Source: Actinomycetota bacterium (lineage in GTDB: Bacteria; Actinomycetota; Acidimicrobiia; Acidimicrobiales; Poriferisodalaceae). From it: DNA of 64,000 nt. The number at the start of each line of letters is the position of its first letter. Within the stretch, counting starts at the first letter, position 1. A program made the translations under genes and the position numbers. The notes beneath the pieces are model-generated. The model was not told the origin of the DNA. It did no database searches and saw only the letters and a program-made list of their open reading frames with translations. This document shows positions 43,998-53,232 of the stretch, piece after piece. The stretch covers positions 40,511 through 104,510 of the forward strand of contig JABABU010000033.1 of NCBI GenBank assembly GCA_014238065.1, in the 5' to 3' direction.

Positions 43998-44561
43998 TCA
44001 GTCGTCGTGCGACGACAAGAGTGATGAAGCGCTGCCCGCCTCGGCCGCCTGGCGGTCGATCATCTCCGCCGGTGATTCCTCACGCCGGTACACCCCAGAA
44101 CGTCCGCCGGTCTTTTCCCACAAGGTCAGGTCGCCGATCACCATTGCCCTGTCGGCTGACTTGCACATGTCGTAGATAGTGAGCGCGGCGACCGAACACG
44201 CAGTCATCGCTTCCATCTCGACACCAGTGCGGTCGACCGTTTCGACCTGAGCTTCGACCTCCACGAACGAATCATCGATGTGGAAGTTGACGTACACACC
44301 GCCAACCAACAATGGATGGCAGAGCGGAATGAGATCAGCCGCTCGCTTTGCAGCCTGGATCCCGGCAACACGTGCCACCGCGAGCACGTCGCCCTTGCTG
44401 ACAGCCCCCTTCGCGATGAGCGACGTCGTGGCCGGCTGCATGAACACGCGACAACGCGCAATGGCGCGACGGTGCGTCGGTTCCTTCGGTGTGACATCGA
44501 CCATCCGGGCACGCCCGAGCGGATCGAGGTGGGTGAGCTGCGGCTCCGAGTCCTGCGACAT
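43998..44561 (-). CDS. moaC: Cyclic pyranopterin monophosphate synthase
   Basis: 187 residues. MoaC completes the first step of molybdopterin synthesis, turning the MoaA product into cyclic pyranopterin monophosphate. Family blocks: GRARMVDVTPKEPTHR, AKRAADLIPLCHPLLV, and the TGVEMEAMTACSVAALTIYDM stretch (read as TGVEMEAMTACS then ALTIYDMCK). MoaC forms hexamers; the catalytic Asp and Lys lie in the conserved CKSADR region. It directly follows moaA with a 36-nt gap; ATG 44561 gives MSQDSEPQLTHLD. Confidence 0.96.
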   Translation of the reverse strand: MSQDSEPQLTHLDPLGRARMVDVTPKEPTHRRAIARCRVFMQPATTSLIAKGAVSKGDVLAVARVAGIQAAKRAADLIPLCHPLLVGGVYVNFHIDDSFVEVEAQVETVDRTGVEMEAMTACSVAALTIYDMCKSADRAMVIGDLTLWEKTGGRSGVYRREESPAEMIDRQAAEAGSASSLLSSHDD

Positions 44562-44597
44562 GCGGCGGATTGTAGAGCGCGCCCGCACGCAGACCGG

Positions 44598-45584
44598 TCA
44601 GCCTCCGATTTGGCTCATTCCACGGGCCGGCTGAATGAAGTGCACTTCGCCAATCGAATGGCCGGCCCACTTGGTGCCAACTGCTTCCGTGATGGCGGTG
44701 ATGAGCTCCTCATCAGTCGAGGTCGAACGCAAAGTTCGACGCATGTCGAACTCGCGATGGGCGAACAGACAGGTGCGGAACATGCCTTCAGCGGTCAGCC
44801 GCACTCGATCACAGTTGTCGCAGAACGGGCGGGTGACCGAAGCGATCACGCCGACCTCGCCAACGCCGTCGACGAAACGGAAACGCTCGGCCGGCTCGTT
44901 GTTGCGGACGATCGGCTCGATGGGAAGCGCTGCATTGATCGACTCCACGATCTCCTCAGCTGGCACTACCCGATCCATGCTCCACTCACCGCCAGCATCG
45001 AGTGGCATGAATTCGATGAAACGAACCATGACGCCCTTCTCCCTGCCGAAGCGGGAGAAGTCGACCGCCTCGTCGTCGTTGATCCCACGCATCATGACGA
45101 CGTTCAGTTTCACCGGTGACAGTCCGACTTCGAGTGCAGCGTCGATGCCCTCGAGAACCTTCCCGAGTTCGTCGCGCCGAGTGAGCTCAAAAAAGCGATC
45201 GCGCTTGAGCGAATCGAGAGAGATGTTGATGCGTTTCAAGCCGGCGTCGGCCAATGCCCGAGCCTGGTTCCGAAGGGTGGCCCCATTTGTGGTGAGGGCG
45301 AGATCAACGCCGAGAGTCGACAACCGCTCGACCAACTTCGGGAGGTGCGCACGAACTGTTGGCTCACCGCCAGTGAGCCGGATGCCATCGAAGCCGAAAT
45401 GGCGCACGCACACCCTGGCGAATCGCTCGATCTCTTCGAAGCTCAGCAGCTCATCGCGCGGCACCCACGTCATACCTTCGGCCGGCATGCAGTACCGGCA
45501 GCGGAAGTTGCACCTGTCGGTGATCGAGATCCGCAGATCACGAACCGTGCGTCCGAAGGGGTCGACGAGATCGGTGGTGCTCAC
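44598..45584 (-). CDS. moaA: GTP 3',8-cyclase, radical SAM enzyme
   Basis: 328 residues. The radical-SAM cluster CNFRCRYC (Cys25, Cys29, Cys32) and the C-terminal cluster FCDNCDRVRLTAEG with a later Cys in FRTCLF bind two 4Fe-4S centres. The chain ends GMSQIGG; the terminal Gly-Gly is a known functional feature of MoaA. Cyclises GTP in the first step of molybdopterin synthesis. Same strand as moaC and moeA. Confidence 0.97.
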   Translation of the reverse strand: MSTTDLVDPFGRTVRDLRISITDRCNFRCRYCMPAEGMTWVPRDELLSFEEIERFARVCVRHFGFDGIRLTGGEPTVRAHLPKLVERLSTLGVDLALTTNGATLRNQARALADAGLKRINISLDSLKRDRFFELTRRDELGKVLEGIDAALEVGLSPVKLNVVMMRGINDDEAVDFSRFGREKGVMVRFIEFMPLDAGGEWSMDRVVPAEEIVESINAALPIEPIVRNNEPAERFRFVDGVGEVGVIASVTRPFCDNCDRVRLTAEGMFRTCLFAHREFDMRRTLRSTSTDEELITAITEAVGTKWAGHSIGEVHFIQPARGMSQIGG

Positions 45585-45760
45585 ACCGGGAAGGCTAGCT
45601 GCGATGCCTCACAACAGGAAGCCGGAGGACCAGAGCGTCAAGGGGTGGTGCGCGCCATTCGCATCGGGCAGTCAACCCCCCTGGAGCCGTTCGGCGTTGC
45701 TTTCAGCGCTCTATGAGTCCGGGTGGAGTTGGGTTCCGCGGTGAGGGCTGAAGTCCTGTG

Positions 45761-46960
45761 TCAATCGAGGAGGAGGAGGACGTCGACGTTGCCGCCGCGC
45801 TCGACGCCGTTGCCATCGGGAACCACGGCGAGCGCATTCGACCTCGCCATGGCCCACAGCATGTGCGAACCCTGGCCCCCGGCTGACCGGACGTGAAAGC
45901 GGCCATCGACTCCCACTTCGGCGATTGTGCGAAGAAAGTGGGTCTTACCGTCAGGGCCTCGTCGGAGATCCTCGTCGGCTACCGCGGCGATCGTCGGTCG
46001 AAGCGGAGCGTCGTGTCCCATCATCGACCGCAGTCCCGGCCTGGCAAAAAGTTCGAAGGAGACCATCGACGAGACTGGGTTGCCGGGGAGCCCGAAGATC
46101 GGTGTTCCGTCCACAGTGCCAAACGCAAACGGCTTTGCAGGCTTGATGGCGATCTGCATCCAGCGCATGTCACCGATGCGGCTGAGCACTTCCTTCACGA
46201 AATCGAAGTCGCCCATACTGACACCACCCGAGGTGATCAACGCATCGCACGATGCGGCACCAGTGCGAAGTGCGGCCTCGATGGCCTCCTCGTCATCACG
46301 AACAAGGCCCAGGTCGACGGGGTCAGCCCCGGCCAGCGCAACGAGTGACAGCAGCGTCCTGCGGTTCGAGTCCCGGATCTCGCCCGGTCTGAGGTCGCGA
46401 TCTTCGTCGACGAGTTCGTCGCCAGTCGAGAAAACGCCGACCTTGGTTCTGGGATGAACGAGAACCTCACGTCGACCGAGTGAGCACAACACGCCGAGAT
46501 GGCCGGCGGTGAGGACCGTGCCGGGCTCGAACACCACGTCACCCGATTCGATGTCGTCGCCCGCCAGACGGATGTGGTTTCCGGAAGGGACCGGCTGCTG
46601 GACGGTCACCGTGTCCCCGACGGCCGAGGTCAGTTCGACCATGACGACGGCGTCGGCGCCATCGGGAATGACTGCACCCGTCATGATCCTGGCCGCCTCG
46701 CCGGCGTCGATGACAAGACCGGACGCCGGTCCGGCGGCGGCGGTACCGACGATTCTGAGATCGCACGGTGCATCGACCACATCGACCGACCGAACGGCGA
46801 ACCCGTCCATGGCTGTGTTCGGGAACGGCGGTATTGCTTCGTCGCTGACGATCTGCTCTGCGAGCACCAGTCCGAGCACCTCGGACACCGCCAACATCGA
46901 CGGATCGCGGCGTGTTGCCACCGATAGAACATAGTCGCGGGCCTCTTCGAGAGGAATCAT
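45761..46960 (-). CDS. moeA: Molybdopterin molybdenumtransferase
   Basis: 399 residues. MoeA inserts molybdate into adenylated molybdopterin. Clear motifs: FPNTAMDGFAVRS near residue 47, ARIMTGAVIPDGADAVV, GGVSMGDFDFV (the MoCF-domain motif) and GLPGNPVSSMVSFE. C-terminal domain 4 is present. It lies between the pyrophosphorylase gene and moaA; 176 bp without a recognised gene separates it from moaA. I looked for, and do not clearly see, a molybdenum-cofactor riboswitch there. Confidence 0.96.
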   Translation of the reverse strand: MIPLEEARDYVLSVATRRDPSMLAVSEVLGLVLAEQIVSDEAIPPFPNTAMDGFAVRSVDVVDAPCDLRIVGTAAAGPASGLVIDAGEAARIMTGAVIPDGADAVVMVELTSAVGDTVTVQQPVPSGNHIRLAGDDIESGDVVFEPGTVLTAGHLGVLCSLGRREVLVHPRTKVGVFSTGDELVDEDRDLRPGEIRDSNRRTLLSLVALAGADPVDLGLVRDDEEAIEAALRTGAASCDALITSGGVSMGDFDFVKEVLSRIGDMRWMQIAIKPAKPFAFGTVDGTPIFGLPGNPVSSMVSFELFARPGLRSMMGHDAPLRPTIAAVADEDLRRGPDGKTHFLRTIAEVGVDGRFHVRSAGGQGSHMLWAMARSNALAVVPDGNGVERGGNVDVLLLLD

Positions 46961-47003
46961 GAGCGGAGGTTACCCGCCACCAACATCCCCAAGCCCAAGT
47001 GGA

Positions 47004-48176
47004 TCAGTCGATGATGTTGCGCGCCCGGAGGATCTCGCGGATCGCGGGACGCCGACGCTCGAGCTCAGCAGGATCCTTCACCGGCTGAAACCGACCGTCC
47101 AAGCCATCGCTGTCGACAAGTGCCATCGTCGTTGCCATGTTCGCCGACAGCTCACCGACCAGCCTCTCGAACTGAACAACCGGCTGCCCGTCGACGGTCT
47201 TCTCGACCACGAACCAGGTGAGCGGATGCGGTGTCGTGAGCCGATCGGCGTCGATGGTGAGAGAGTTGGTGTTGATGACGGCAAGTTGTCCAGGTCGATC
47301 ATGGTCAGGAACCCGGAAGTCTTCGAGGATCTGTAGGTGCTCGTCGAGAAAGTACGGGGCGCCGCCGACGACGCCAGGGGCCGAAGGCGTTACCTCACAC
47401 GTCAGCGGGTTGCTACCGCTCAGATGCAACCCGACCATCGCGGCGTCGAGGGTGGCTCCGGTGTTGTCGACGTTCGTGACAAAGAGGTGTTTACCGCCCG
47501 AGCTGATGAAGTCGCCAAGTGCCCCGCTCCTTCGAAGGGCATCGCCGAGATCGCCATGACCTGGCGCATATGGCGACACCGACCCGTCAGGCCCCCGATG
47601 GAGTTCGCCGGTGGGCATCACACGAAGCGACATGTTCTGAGGAGCCGTCCTGATCGAAACCAGTTCGGTACTCAGTTCGTCCGCTACCGCGCTGAGCGCA
47701 GGTTCGGACTGGAAGCTCGTCATGAGGATCATGGGGATCATCGCCCCAAAGTCAGCGGCCGCACGCCCGAGATCGCGAATCTTGACGTCGACGAATCGTA
47801 ATCCAGGGAGCACTTCAGCGAGCGCCTTGACCCCGCCGCCGAAACGCGTCGCCATTCCTCCCGCGAGAAGCACAACGCCAACGTGACCGCTGCGGATCGC
47901 CTCTGCTCCGAGGGCAGCAAGCTGCTGGCGCTCTGTGCTACCAGAAGGAGGCAGCGCCGTGAGTTCGTCCAGGGTCGGTGCTCGCAAATTGCCGGTGACA
48001 AAGTTGTACGAAATGTCGATGCCGTTTGCCGCCAGTTCGGCCCGACGAGCATCGAACCCGGCGCTGTCGAAGTGATACCGCGCCAGTTCACGCGCCACGT
48101 CGGTACTGATGTCGTAGGTCGCGGCGAACTCCAGCGCACGTTCATCGGTGGATGTCTGCATGTTGTCCACTGGCAT
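47004..48176 (-). CDS. UTP-glucose-1-phosphate uridylyltransferase, UDPGP family
   Basis: 390 residues of the UDPGP/UAP group, not the GalU group. The nucleotide-binding loop is VVLLAGGMATRFGGGVKA, followed by PYAPGHGDLGDALRRSG and KHLFVTNVDNTGATLD. Members form UDP-glucose, feeding cell wall and polysaccharide synthesis. In mycobacteria the GalU-type enzyme lies next to moeA at this same position, so this looks like a replacement by an unrelated-family enzyme doing the same job; that reading is inference. ATG 48176 used; 48161 is possible. Substrate might also be N-acetylglucosamine-1-phosphate. Confidence 0.82.
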   Translation of the reverse strand: MPVDNMQTSTDERALEFAATYDISTDVARELARYHFDSAGFDARRAELAANGIDISYNFVTGNLRAPTLDELTALPPSGSTERQQLAALGAEAIRSGHVGVVLLAGGMATRFGGGVKALAEVLPGLRFVDVKIRDLGRAAADFGAMIPMILMTSFQSEPALSAVADELSTELVSIRTAPQNMSLRVMPTGELHRGPDGSVSPYAPGHGDLGDALRRSGALGDFISSGGKHLFVTNVDNTGATLDAAMVGLHLSGSNPLTCEVTPSAPGVVGGAPYFLDEHLQILEDFRVPDHDRPGQLAVINTNSLTIDADRLTTPHPLTWFVVEKTVDGQPVVQFERLVGELSANMATTMALVDSDGLDGRFQPVKDPAELERRRPAIREILRARNIID

Positions 48177-48319
48177 ACCTCATCCAGTCGACCTGGACCG
48201 GCATCTCGATACCGATCACCACCGAAGTAGTTGCTGCATCACGACTGATGATGTCGTCAGTAGTCTGTCAGCCCTCCCGGATGTTGGCTGGGCCGCACCG
48301 GTCGATACACTCCGCCATC

Positions 48320-48697
48320 GTGCCGACCTACCAGTACCGCTGCAACAAGTGCGGACAGGACTTCGACATCTACCAGTCGTTCTCGGACGACAGTCTCACC
48401 GAGTGCCCGCTTGTTCATGGCTCGGAAGAAGCTAAAGCATGTGGCGGCGCGGTGAAGAAGGTGTTCGGCAACATCGCTGTCACCTTCAAGGGATCCGGCT
48501 TCTACAAGACTGACAGTCAGAGTGGATCCAAGGCGTCGACCAGCGGATCGAGCACATCCGACAGCTCGGATTCGAAGAGTGACACCAAATCCGATTCGTC
48601 AAGCAGCTCGTCGAGTTCTGACAAGGCCTCGACAGCATCGAGCTCCGGCGACGCGAAGAAGGCAACCTCGTCGAGCTCTTCAAGCAGCTCCGACTAG
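48320..48697 (+). CDS. FmdB-type zinc-ribbon protein with Ser-rich tail (Ruc-like)
   Basis: 125 residues. The N-terminus MPTYQYRCNKCGQDFDIYQSF is a FmdB zinc ribbon (Cys8, Cys11), with Cys29 and Cys41 as the second pair, but these are separated by 11 residues instead of the usual two. KGSGFYKTD follows, and the rest is almost all Ser, Thr, Asp and Lys. This is the layout of mycobacterial Rv0991c (Ruc), a redox-regulated, intrinsically disordered chaperone that helps the DnaK system. GTG 48320 is the only start that keeps the zinc ribbon intact. Divergent from the pyrophosphorylase gene. Confidence 0.88.
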   Translation: MPTYQYRCNKCGQDFDIYQSFSDDSLTECPLVHGSEEAKACGGAVKKVFGNIAVTFKGSGFYKTDSQSGSKASTSGSSTSDSSDSKSDTKSDSSSSSSSSDKASTASSSGDAKKATSSSSSSSSD

Positions 48698-48748
48698 CAC
48701 TCCTGCTCTCACACTTCCTCTCAGATCACACGAGTGGAGGTGGCGTCT

Positions 48749-49336
48749 GTGCGACGTCGATGGAAGAAGTTCGTGGCCAGTGGCCGCGCCAGGATGGCAT
48801 TGGTCGTTGTGGGTGCACTTGCGGCAGGCTCGTTCGTCGAACTGAGGGCCAAGAACGCCGCCGACATCAGGAACAACTGGCAGCCGAGCGGAACGGTGTA
48901 CGTCACCACCGGCAGTATCGACGTCGGTGACGTCATCGCCCTCGAACGCGTGATCGCGACGCCCTCGCCAGCGGTCCTGACGCCGACCGATGCGCTCACA
49001 TCGATCAACGGAGTCACAGCCGCCCGCCCAATCGTTGCAGGAGAGATCTTGACAACCGGCGACGTCGTCGGTCCGAGCACGGGACCGCGAGGCAATTGGC
49101 GCTGGATCGCGGTACCCGTCGACCCGGTCGCGACACCACGTCTCCTACGAGATGATCAGGTCGATCTCGTAGGGCTCGACCCGTTCGGCGCTGCTGCAAC
49201 CGTTGTCGCTGCTTCTGTGCGGGTGATCGAATCCGGAGACGAGAACGTGGTCGTCGAGGTCGACGAAGCCGCCGTGCCCGCAATCGCGGAGCGCGTTGCA
49301 GGTGGACTGATCCTCGTCGTCAGGGCGCCCAGATGA
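48749..49336 (+). CDS. SAF domain-containing membrane protein
   Basis: About 195 residues: a basic N-terminus, one membrane helix (about 15-32), and an external SAF domain (about 50-110; ARPIVAGEIL), as in CpaB pilus-assembly proteins, followed by a C-terminal extension. The same SAF gene follows the FmdB gene in other actinobacteria (Rv0990c position), where function is also unknown. GTG 48749 lies eight bases after GGAGG; GTG 48734 is an alternative. Ends 4 nt from the convergent PHP gene. Confidence 0.78.
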   Translation: MRRRWKKFVASGRARMALVVVGALAAGSFVELRAKNAADIRNNWQPSGTVYVTTGSIDVGDVIALERVIATPSPAVLTPTDALTSINGVTAARPIVAGEILTTGDVVGPSTGPRGNWRWIAVPVDPVATPRLLRDDQVDLVGLDPFGAAATVVAASVRVIESGDENVVVEVDEAAVPAIAERVAGGLILVVRAPR

Positions 49337-49340
49337 GGGC

Positions 49341-50045
49341 TCAGACTGAGGGCACGATCCTCGGGCGCCACTTCCGCGGAGGATCGTGGTGGTGGCCGAC
49401 AGGAGTCCCCGCAGCGAGCGATTCGAGAAAGTCCGCCGGTCCCACAAAATCGGGCATCACGACGTACGCGGCGCCCATTGCCTCTGGCACGTGGCAGTCG
49501 CTCCCTGCTCCCGCGAGCAGGTCGTTCGCCGTAGCGAACTCCGCGGCCTTCCTGTTCAGCGACGACAGCGACGTCTTGGCATTGATGACCTCGATGGCAT
49601 CGATCAGTCCGAGTTCTGTCAGCTCGACCAGACTCGACTCGGCCAGATTCCGGCGCATCGGGTCGAATGGATGCGGGATGTACACCAGGCCACCCTGGTC
49701 GCGCACACGAGTAGCTGTGTCGACTGCCGTCAGCCCCTGCGGGATGCGTTCGGACAGGAAGAGCCCGATGATCTCTCCCGTGTGCGATGCGACCTCTTCG
49801 CCGACGATGACCCGGCAAGGCAGCTCTTCGGCCAGACGCAGCGCACCATCGATCGCGTGATGATCGGTGACGCACAGCACCTCTACCCCTGTCGCCACAG
49901 CCATCTCGTGCAGTTCTTCAGGAGTGGTCGTGGAGTCGCCGGACCACATCGAGTGCAGATGCATGTCGACGCGGACATAACCCGGCGGAACCGGGTCGCC
50001 AAGATGCCGATGACGTTCGACGGCTTCCGCCGAGGGCTGATGCAC
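49341..50045 (-). CDS. PHP-domain metal-dependent phosphoesterase
   Basis: 234 residues. PHP motifs in order: DMHLHSMWSGDS, VTDHHAIDG, HPFDP and GSDCH, giving the His/Asp/Glu set for a trinuclear metal centre. Such stand-alone PHP proteins are phosphatases or nucleases acting on small phosphates or nucleotide ends. Immediately follows the tldE gene on the same strand (gap 2 nt), so co-transcription is likely though no link in function is known. Confidence 0.92.
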   Translation of the reverse strand: MHQPSAEAVERHRHLGDPVPPGYVRVDMHLHSMWSGDSTTTPEELHEMAVATGVEVLCVTDHHAIDGALRLAEELPCRVIVGEEVASHTGEIIGLFLSERIPQGLTAVDTATRVRDQGGLVYIPHPFDPMRRNLAESSLVELTELGLIDAIEVINAKTSLSSLNRKAAEFATANDLLAGAGSDCHVPEAMGAAYVVMPDFVGPADFLESLAAGTPVGHHHDPPRKWRPRIVPSV

Positions 50046-50047
50046 GC

Positions 50048-51388
50048 TCAGGAGCCTGACAGAGCAATACCGTCCACCACCAAAGACGCCGAACCTGTTC
50101 CGCTCGGCAGATACTCGAAGTCACCGCCGATGTGGACGATGTCGAGCAACAGGCGCTGCAGCGTCGTGGCAATGGTGGCTTCCCGAATGGGCTCAGCAAG
50201 TTGGCCGTTCCGAATGGCGTGACCCTGAATGCCGACGCTGATGTCACCACTGACCGGATTCGTCCCCGAATGAAGACCGTTGACCGACTCGATGAGCACG
50301 CCTTCGCCCACAGACGCGATCAGGGCATCCCAGTCGAGGTCGCCCGGAACAAAGCTCATCGCTTGAACGCCGACACCTGGAGTGCTCCTGGCCCCACGAG
50401 CGGCCGATCCTGTCGAGGTCGCGCCAGCTCGACGGGCCGATTCGGTGTGGTACAGAAACGTGTTCAAGACACCATCCACAATGAGCTCATTACGCCTGGT
50501 GGCGAGACCTTCCCCGTCGTGAATGTCGGCTGCAAGCGATTCGACGTTCGTGGCATCGTCGACGAGCGTCAGTCCAGGAACAGCAATCGCCTCGCCCATA
50601 CGATCGCCGAATGGGGACCGGCCGCGGGTGACGCTGTCACCGCTGAGCGTTCCGGCCACGATGCCGAGCAGCGAAGCCACAACACGCTTCTCCAACAGCG
50701 CGGTGACACGACGCGACTCGGGTTTGACGCCACCGAGCATGCCGACGGTCCGTTCGACCGCTTCCCGGCCAACCTCGTCGAGGTCAAGGTCGTCGGGATG
50801 ATGACCCGCGGCACCTGCGTACCCGATCTGCGTCTCCTCACCGTCGACTGCGAGCGGCGACACAGAGACCGACGCCGATCCGCCTTCGGACCACACGTCG
50901 ACACCGGTGGTCGACACGATTGCTGCCTCACCCCATCCGTCGCCATAGACCGCGGTGCGAACACCCTGCACACGGGCATCACGACCTGTGACAGAACGTT
51001 CGGCCGCGAGCGCCAACTCGACACGCTGTGCGTCGGTGACGTTGTGGAGTCGCCCGTCGAAGAGGTCGATGTCGGGGAACGGCACACCGTCGGGTTCGGC
51101 CAGACCGACATGCTCGTCTGGCTCCGCCAGGCTCGCGTTCTCGCGTGCTTCGGTGAGCGTGGCCCTCAATATCTCTTCATCGAGCGACCCAGCAGAAGCA
51201 AATCCTTGACGTCGGTCGCTCACGATGCGAATGCCGAGACCTTGCGAGGTTCCTGACCGGAGCGACTCGACTTCGCCGTGGTAGGCAAAGACCGAGGTAC
51301 TTCTGCCGCGACTGGCATACACCTCGAGTTGCTCGCCATCGTCGGCCCACCCGACGACCCTCACCGCCAGATCGTGAAGCTCTGTCAC
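50048..51388 (-). CDS. tldE: TldD/PmbA family metalloprotease subunit TldE
   Basis: 446 residues of the PmbA/TldE type. TldD and TldE form a heterodimer that cleaves leader peptides and unfolded peptides in the cytosol; TldE lacks the HExxxH site and helps bind substrate. The ESVNGLHSGTNPVSGDISVGIQG block is typical (split here as ESVNGLHSGTNPVSGD and ISVGIQGHAI). It overlaps tldD by four bases and follows it, so the pair is co-translated. Confidence 0.93.
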   Translation of the reverse strand: MTELHDLAVRVVGWADDGEQLEVYASRGRSTSVFAYHGEVESLRSGTSQGLGIRIVSDRRQGFASAGSLDEEILRATLTEARENASLAEPDEHVGLAEPDGVPFPDIDLFDGRLHNVTDAQRVELALAAERSVTGRDARVQGVRTAVYGDGWGEAAIVSTTGVDVWSEGGSASVSVSPLAVDGEETQIGYAGAAGHHPDDLDLDEVGREAVERTVGMLGGVKPESRRVTALLEKRVVASLLGIVAGTLSGDSVTRGRSPFGDRMGEAIAVPGLTLVDDATNVESLAADIHDGEGLATRRNELIVDGVLNTFLYHTESARRAGATSTGSAARGARSTPGVGVQAMSFVPGDLDWDALIASVGEGVLIESVNGLHSGTNPVSGDISVGIQGHAIRNGQLAEPIREATIATTLQRLLLDIVHIGGDFEYLPSGTGSASLVVDGIALSGS

Positions 51389-52770
51389 GCCGCTGTACCG
51401 CCGATGGTGAGCCGCTCGACTCTGAGTGTCGGTTGACCGTCACCCACGGGGACACCCTGGCCATCCTTACCGCACATGCCTGGGCTGCCCATGTCGAAGT
51501 CGTTGCCGAGTGCATCGATCTCGAGCAGTACCTGTGGGCCGTTGCCGATGAGGTTGCCCTCGCGGAGTGGCTCGGTGATCTCACCGTTCTCGATGAGGTA
51601 CGCCTCGGTCATGCCGAACACGAAGTCGCCGGTCGCCGTGTTGACCTGGCCTCCACCGAGCTGGGCGACATACACACCGTTGGCGGTGTCGGCGATGATG
51701 TCTTCGGGGTTCTGATCGCCGTTGGTGACGAACGTGTTCGTCATACGGACCATGGGGAGATGCTGGTAACTCTGACGGCGTCCGTTGCCCGATGGAGCCC
51801 TGCCCTCGTCACGACTGCGCAAGTGATCCCACATGTAGTCGGTGAGGATGCCGTCTTCGATCAGGACGTTCCGCTGAGCTGCGTGGCCCTCATCATCGAT
51901 GGCGATGTTGCCCCACTCTTTGGGCATGGTGCCGTCGTCGATAAGCGTGACGCCTTTGCTGGCCACCTTCTCACCGACGCGATCCTTGAACACCGATGCG
52001 CCTTTGCGAACGAGATCGGCCTCGAGTCCGTGACCGCAAGCCTCGTGAAACAGCACTCCCCCGCCACCGCGTTTGATCACAACCGGGTGTTCGCCGGATG
52101 GTGCCGGGCGCGCTCGCAGCTTGGTCAACGCTCGATTTCCAGCACTGCGAGCCATCTTCTCGATGTCGTAGTCGTCGAACAACTCGTAGCCGATCGTGTA
52201 GCCGACCGTTTCGCGGCCGGTCTGCATACCTGTGTCGCCGGTGGCGACAGCATTCACCGAGAACAAGGTGCGGATCTGATCGTCGTCCGCCCAGAGTCCA
52301 TCGCTGTTGGCGACGAGAATGCGACGTCGTCCCTCGCTGTATCGCGCGGTGACCTGGCTGATCGCATTACCAACGCTGCGAGCGGCCGAATCGGCCGAGC
52401 GGAGCAGAGCGACCTTCTCTGACTTCGAGATGGTGTCGTGAAGGATGACCGCTCCGGACTCGTTCGGCGAAGAAGGAGAGAGCGCGGTCGCGGTGGTCGA
52501 TCCGCCGGAACGTGCCGTGACAGCTGCCGCTGACGCTGCCGCGCGCAAGCCGGCGGCACTGAGGTCGGCGGTGTGCGCGAAACCGGTTGTGTCGCCGACG
52601 ATGACCCTGATACCCGCGCCACGATCGCGGCTGGACGTCAACTCCTCGATCCGGCCGTCGTCGAGGACTGCCGCCATCGAACCCCTGTCTTCGACGAATA
52701 CCTCAGCGAACTCGCCGCCGGTCGACAGCGCCACGTCGAGCGTTGCTTGCACCAACTCTTGGTCGAGCAC
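51385..52770 (-). CDS. tldD: Metalloprotease TldD
   Basis: 461 residues. The zinc site HEACGHGLEAD (HExxxH) is intact and is followed by the usual SGVTLIDDGTMP-like stretch KGVTLIDDGTMPKEWG. TldD is the active subunit of the TldD/TldE protease that trims leader peptides in antibiotic maturation or degrades small peptides. The GTG at 52770 follows AGGGGG by five bases and gives the right family length; the open frame upstream is not TldD-like. No ribosomally made peptide gene is visible nearby, so it is more likely housekeeping. Confidence 0.95.
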   Translation of the reverse strand: MLDQELVQATLDVALSTGGEFAEVFVEDRGSMAAVLDDGRIEELTSSRDRGAGIRVIVGDTTGFAHTADLSAAGLRAAASAAAVTARSGGSTTATALSPSSPNESGAVILHDTISKSEKVALLRSADSAARSVGNAISQVTARYSEGRRRILVANSDGLWADDDQIRTLFSVNAVATGDTGMQTGRETVGYTIGYELFDDYDIEKMARSAGNRALTKLRARPAPSGEHPVVIKRGGGGVLFHEACGHGLEADLVRKGASVFKDRVGEKVASKGVTLIDDGTMPKEWGNIAIDDEGHAAQRNVLIEDGILTDYMWDHLRSRDEGRAPSGNGRRQSYQHLPMVRMTNTFVTNGDQNPEDIIADTANGVYVAQLGGGQVNTATGDFVFGMTEAYLIENGEITEPLREGNLIGNGPQVLLEIDALGNDFDMGSPGMCGKDGQGVPVGDGQPTLRVERLTIGGTAA

Positions 52771-52851
52771 GGGGACCCCCTCTTCGCCACCACGGGCACA
52801 TCGTCGGCGACGATGTGCTGGTAGCCACCGGTCTCGTCGTATCCTACCGGC

Positions 52852-53232
52852 GTGTCGTTGCGGCCAGGGCTGACGGGAAGAGCGCTTGTGGACGTGGAGT
52901 TCAGCGACTCGGCCGTGTCGCTGGGCAGCGGAGATGTTCCGGTCCTTGGCACACCGCGCGTGGTCGCACTGGTGGAAGAAGCAACGGTGGACGCCGTGGC
53001 CCACCATCTGAAAGAAGGTCAGACCACAGTGGGGACCCGCGTCGAACTCGACCATCTCGACCCGACACCCATCGGCCGGACGGTGCATGGCGAAGCCGAA
53101 CTCACCGAGGTCGAAGGCCGTTCTCTGACTTTCGCCGTCGCTGCTCACGACGGCTTGACCCAGATCGCCAGAGGCACAGTTCAGCGCGTAGTGGTCGACA
53201 GGACGAAATTCCTCAGCCGATTGAACGGCTGA
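52852..53232 (+). CDS. FlK-like hotdog-fold thioesterase
   Basis: 126 residues. The hotdog fold is close to fluoroacetyl-CoA thioesterase FlK. The triad lines up as Thr34 (LGTPRVV), Glu42 (VEEATV) and His68 (ELDHLDP), each eight residues before the FlK positions Thr42, Glu50, His76. It hydrolyses acyl-CoA thioesters, substrate unknown; fluoroacetyl-CoA is unlikely to be the natural one in this context. It overlaps the convergent PhzF-family gene by 20 nt, unusual for distinct genes. Confidence 0.85.
   Translation: MSLRPGLTGRALVDVEFSDSAVSLGSGDVPVLGTPRVVALVEEATVDAVAHHLKEGQTTVGTRVELDHLDPTPIGRTVHGEAELTEVEGRSLTFAVAAHDGLTQIARGTVQRVVVDRTKFLSRLNG

Noticed and set aside
45585..45760. Molybdenum-cofactor riboswitch upstream of moaA
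   Set aside because: I could not find the conserved pairing elements by eye; a covariance-model search would decide.
50048..52770. RiPP (peptide antibiotic) gene cluster around TldD/TldE
   Set aside because: No precursor peptide, cyclase or transporter is visible nearby; the pair is probably housekeeping.
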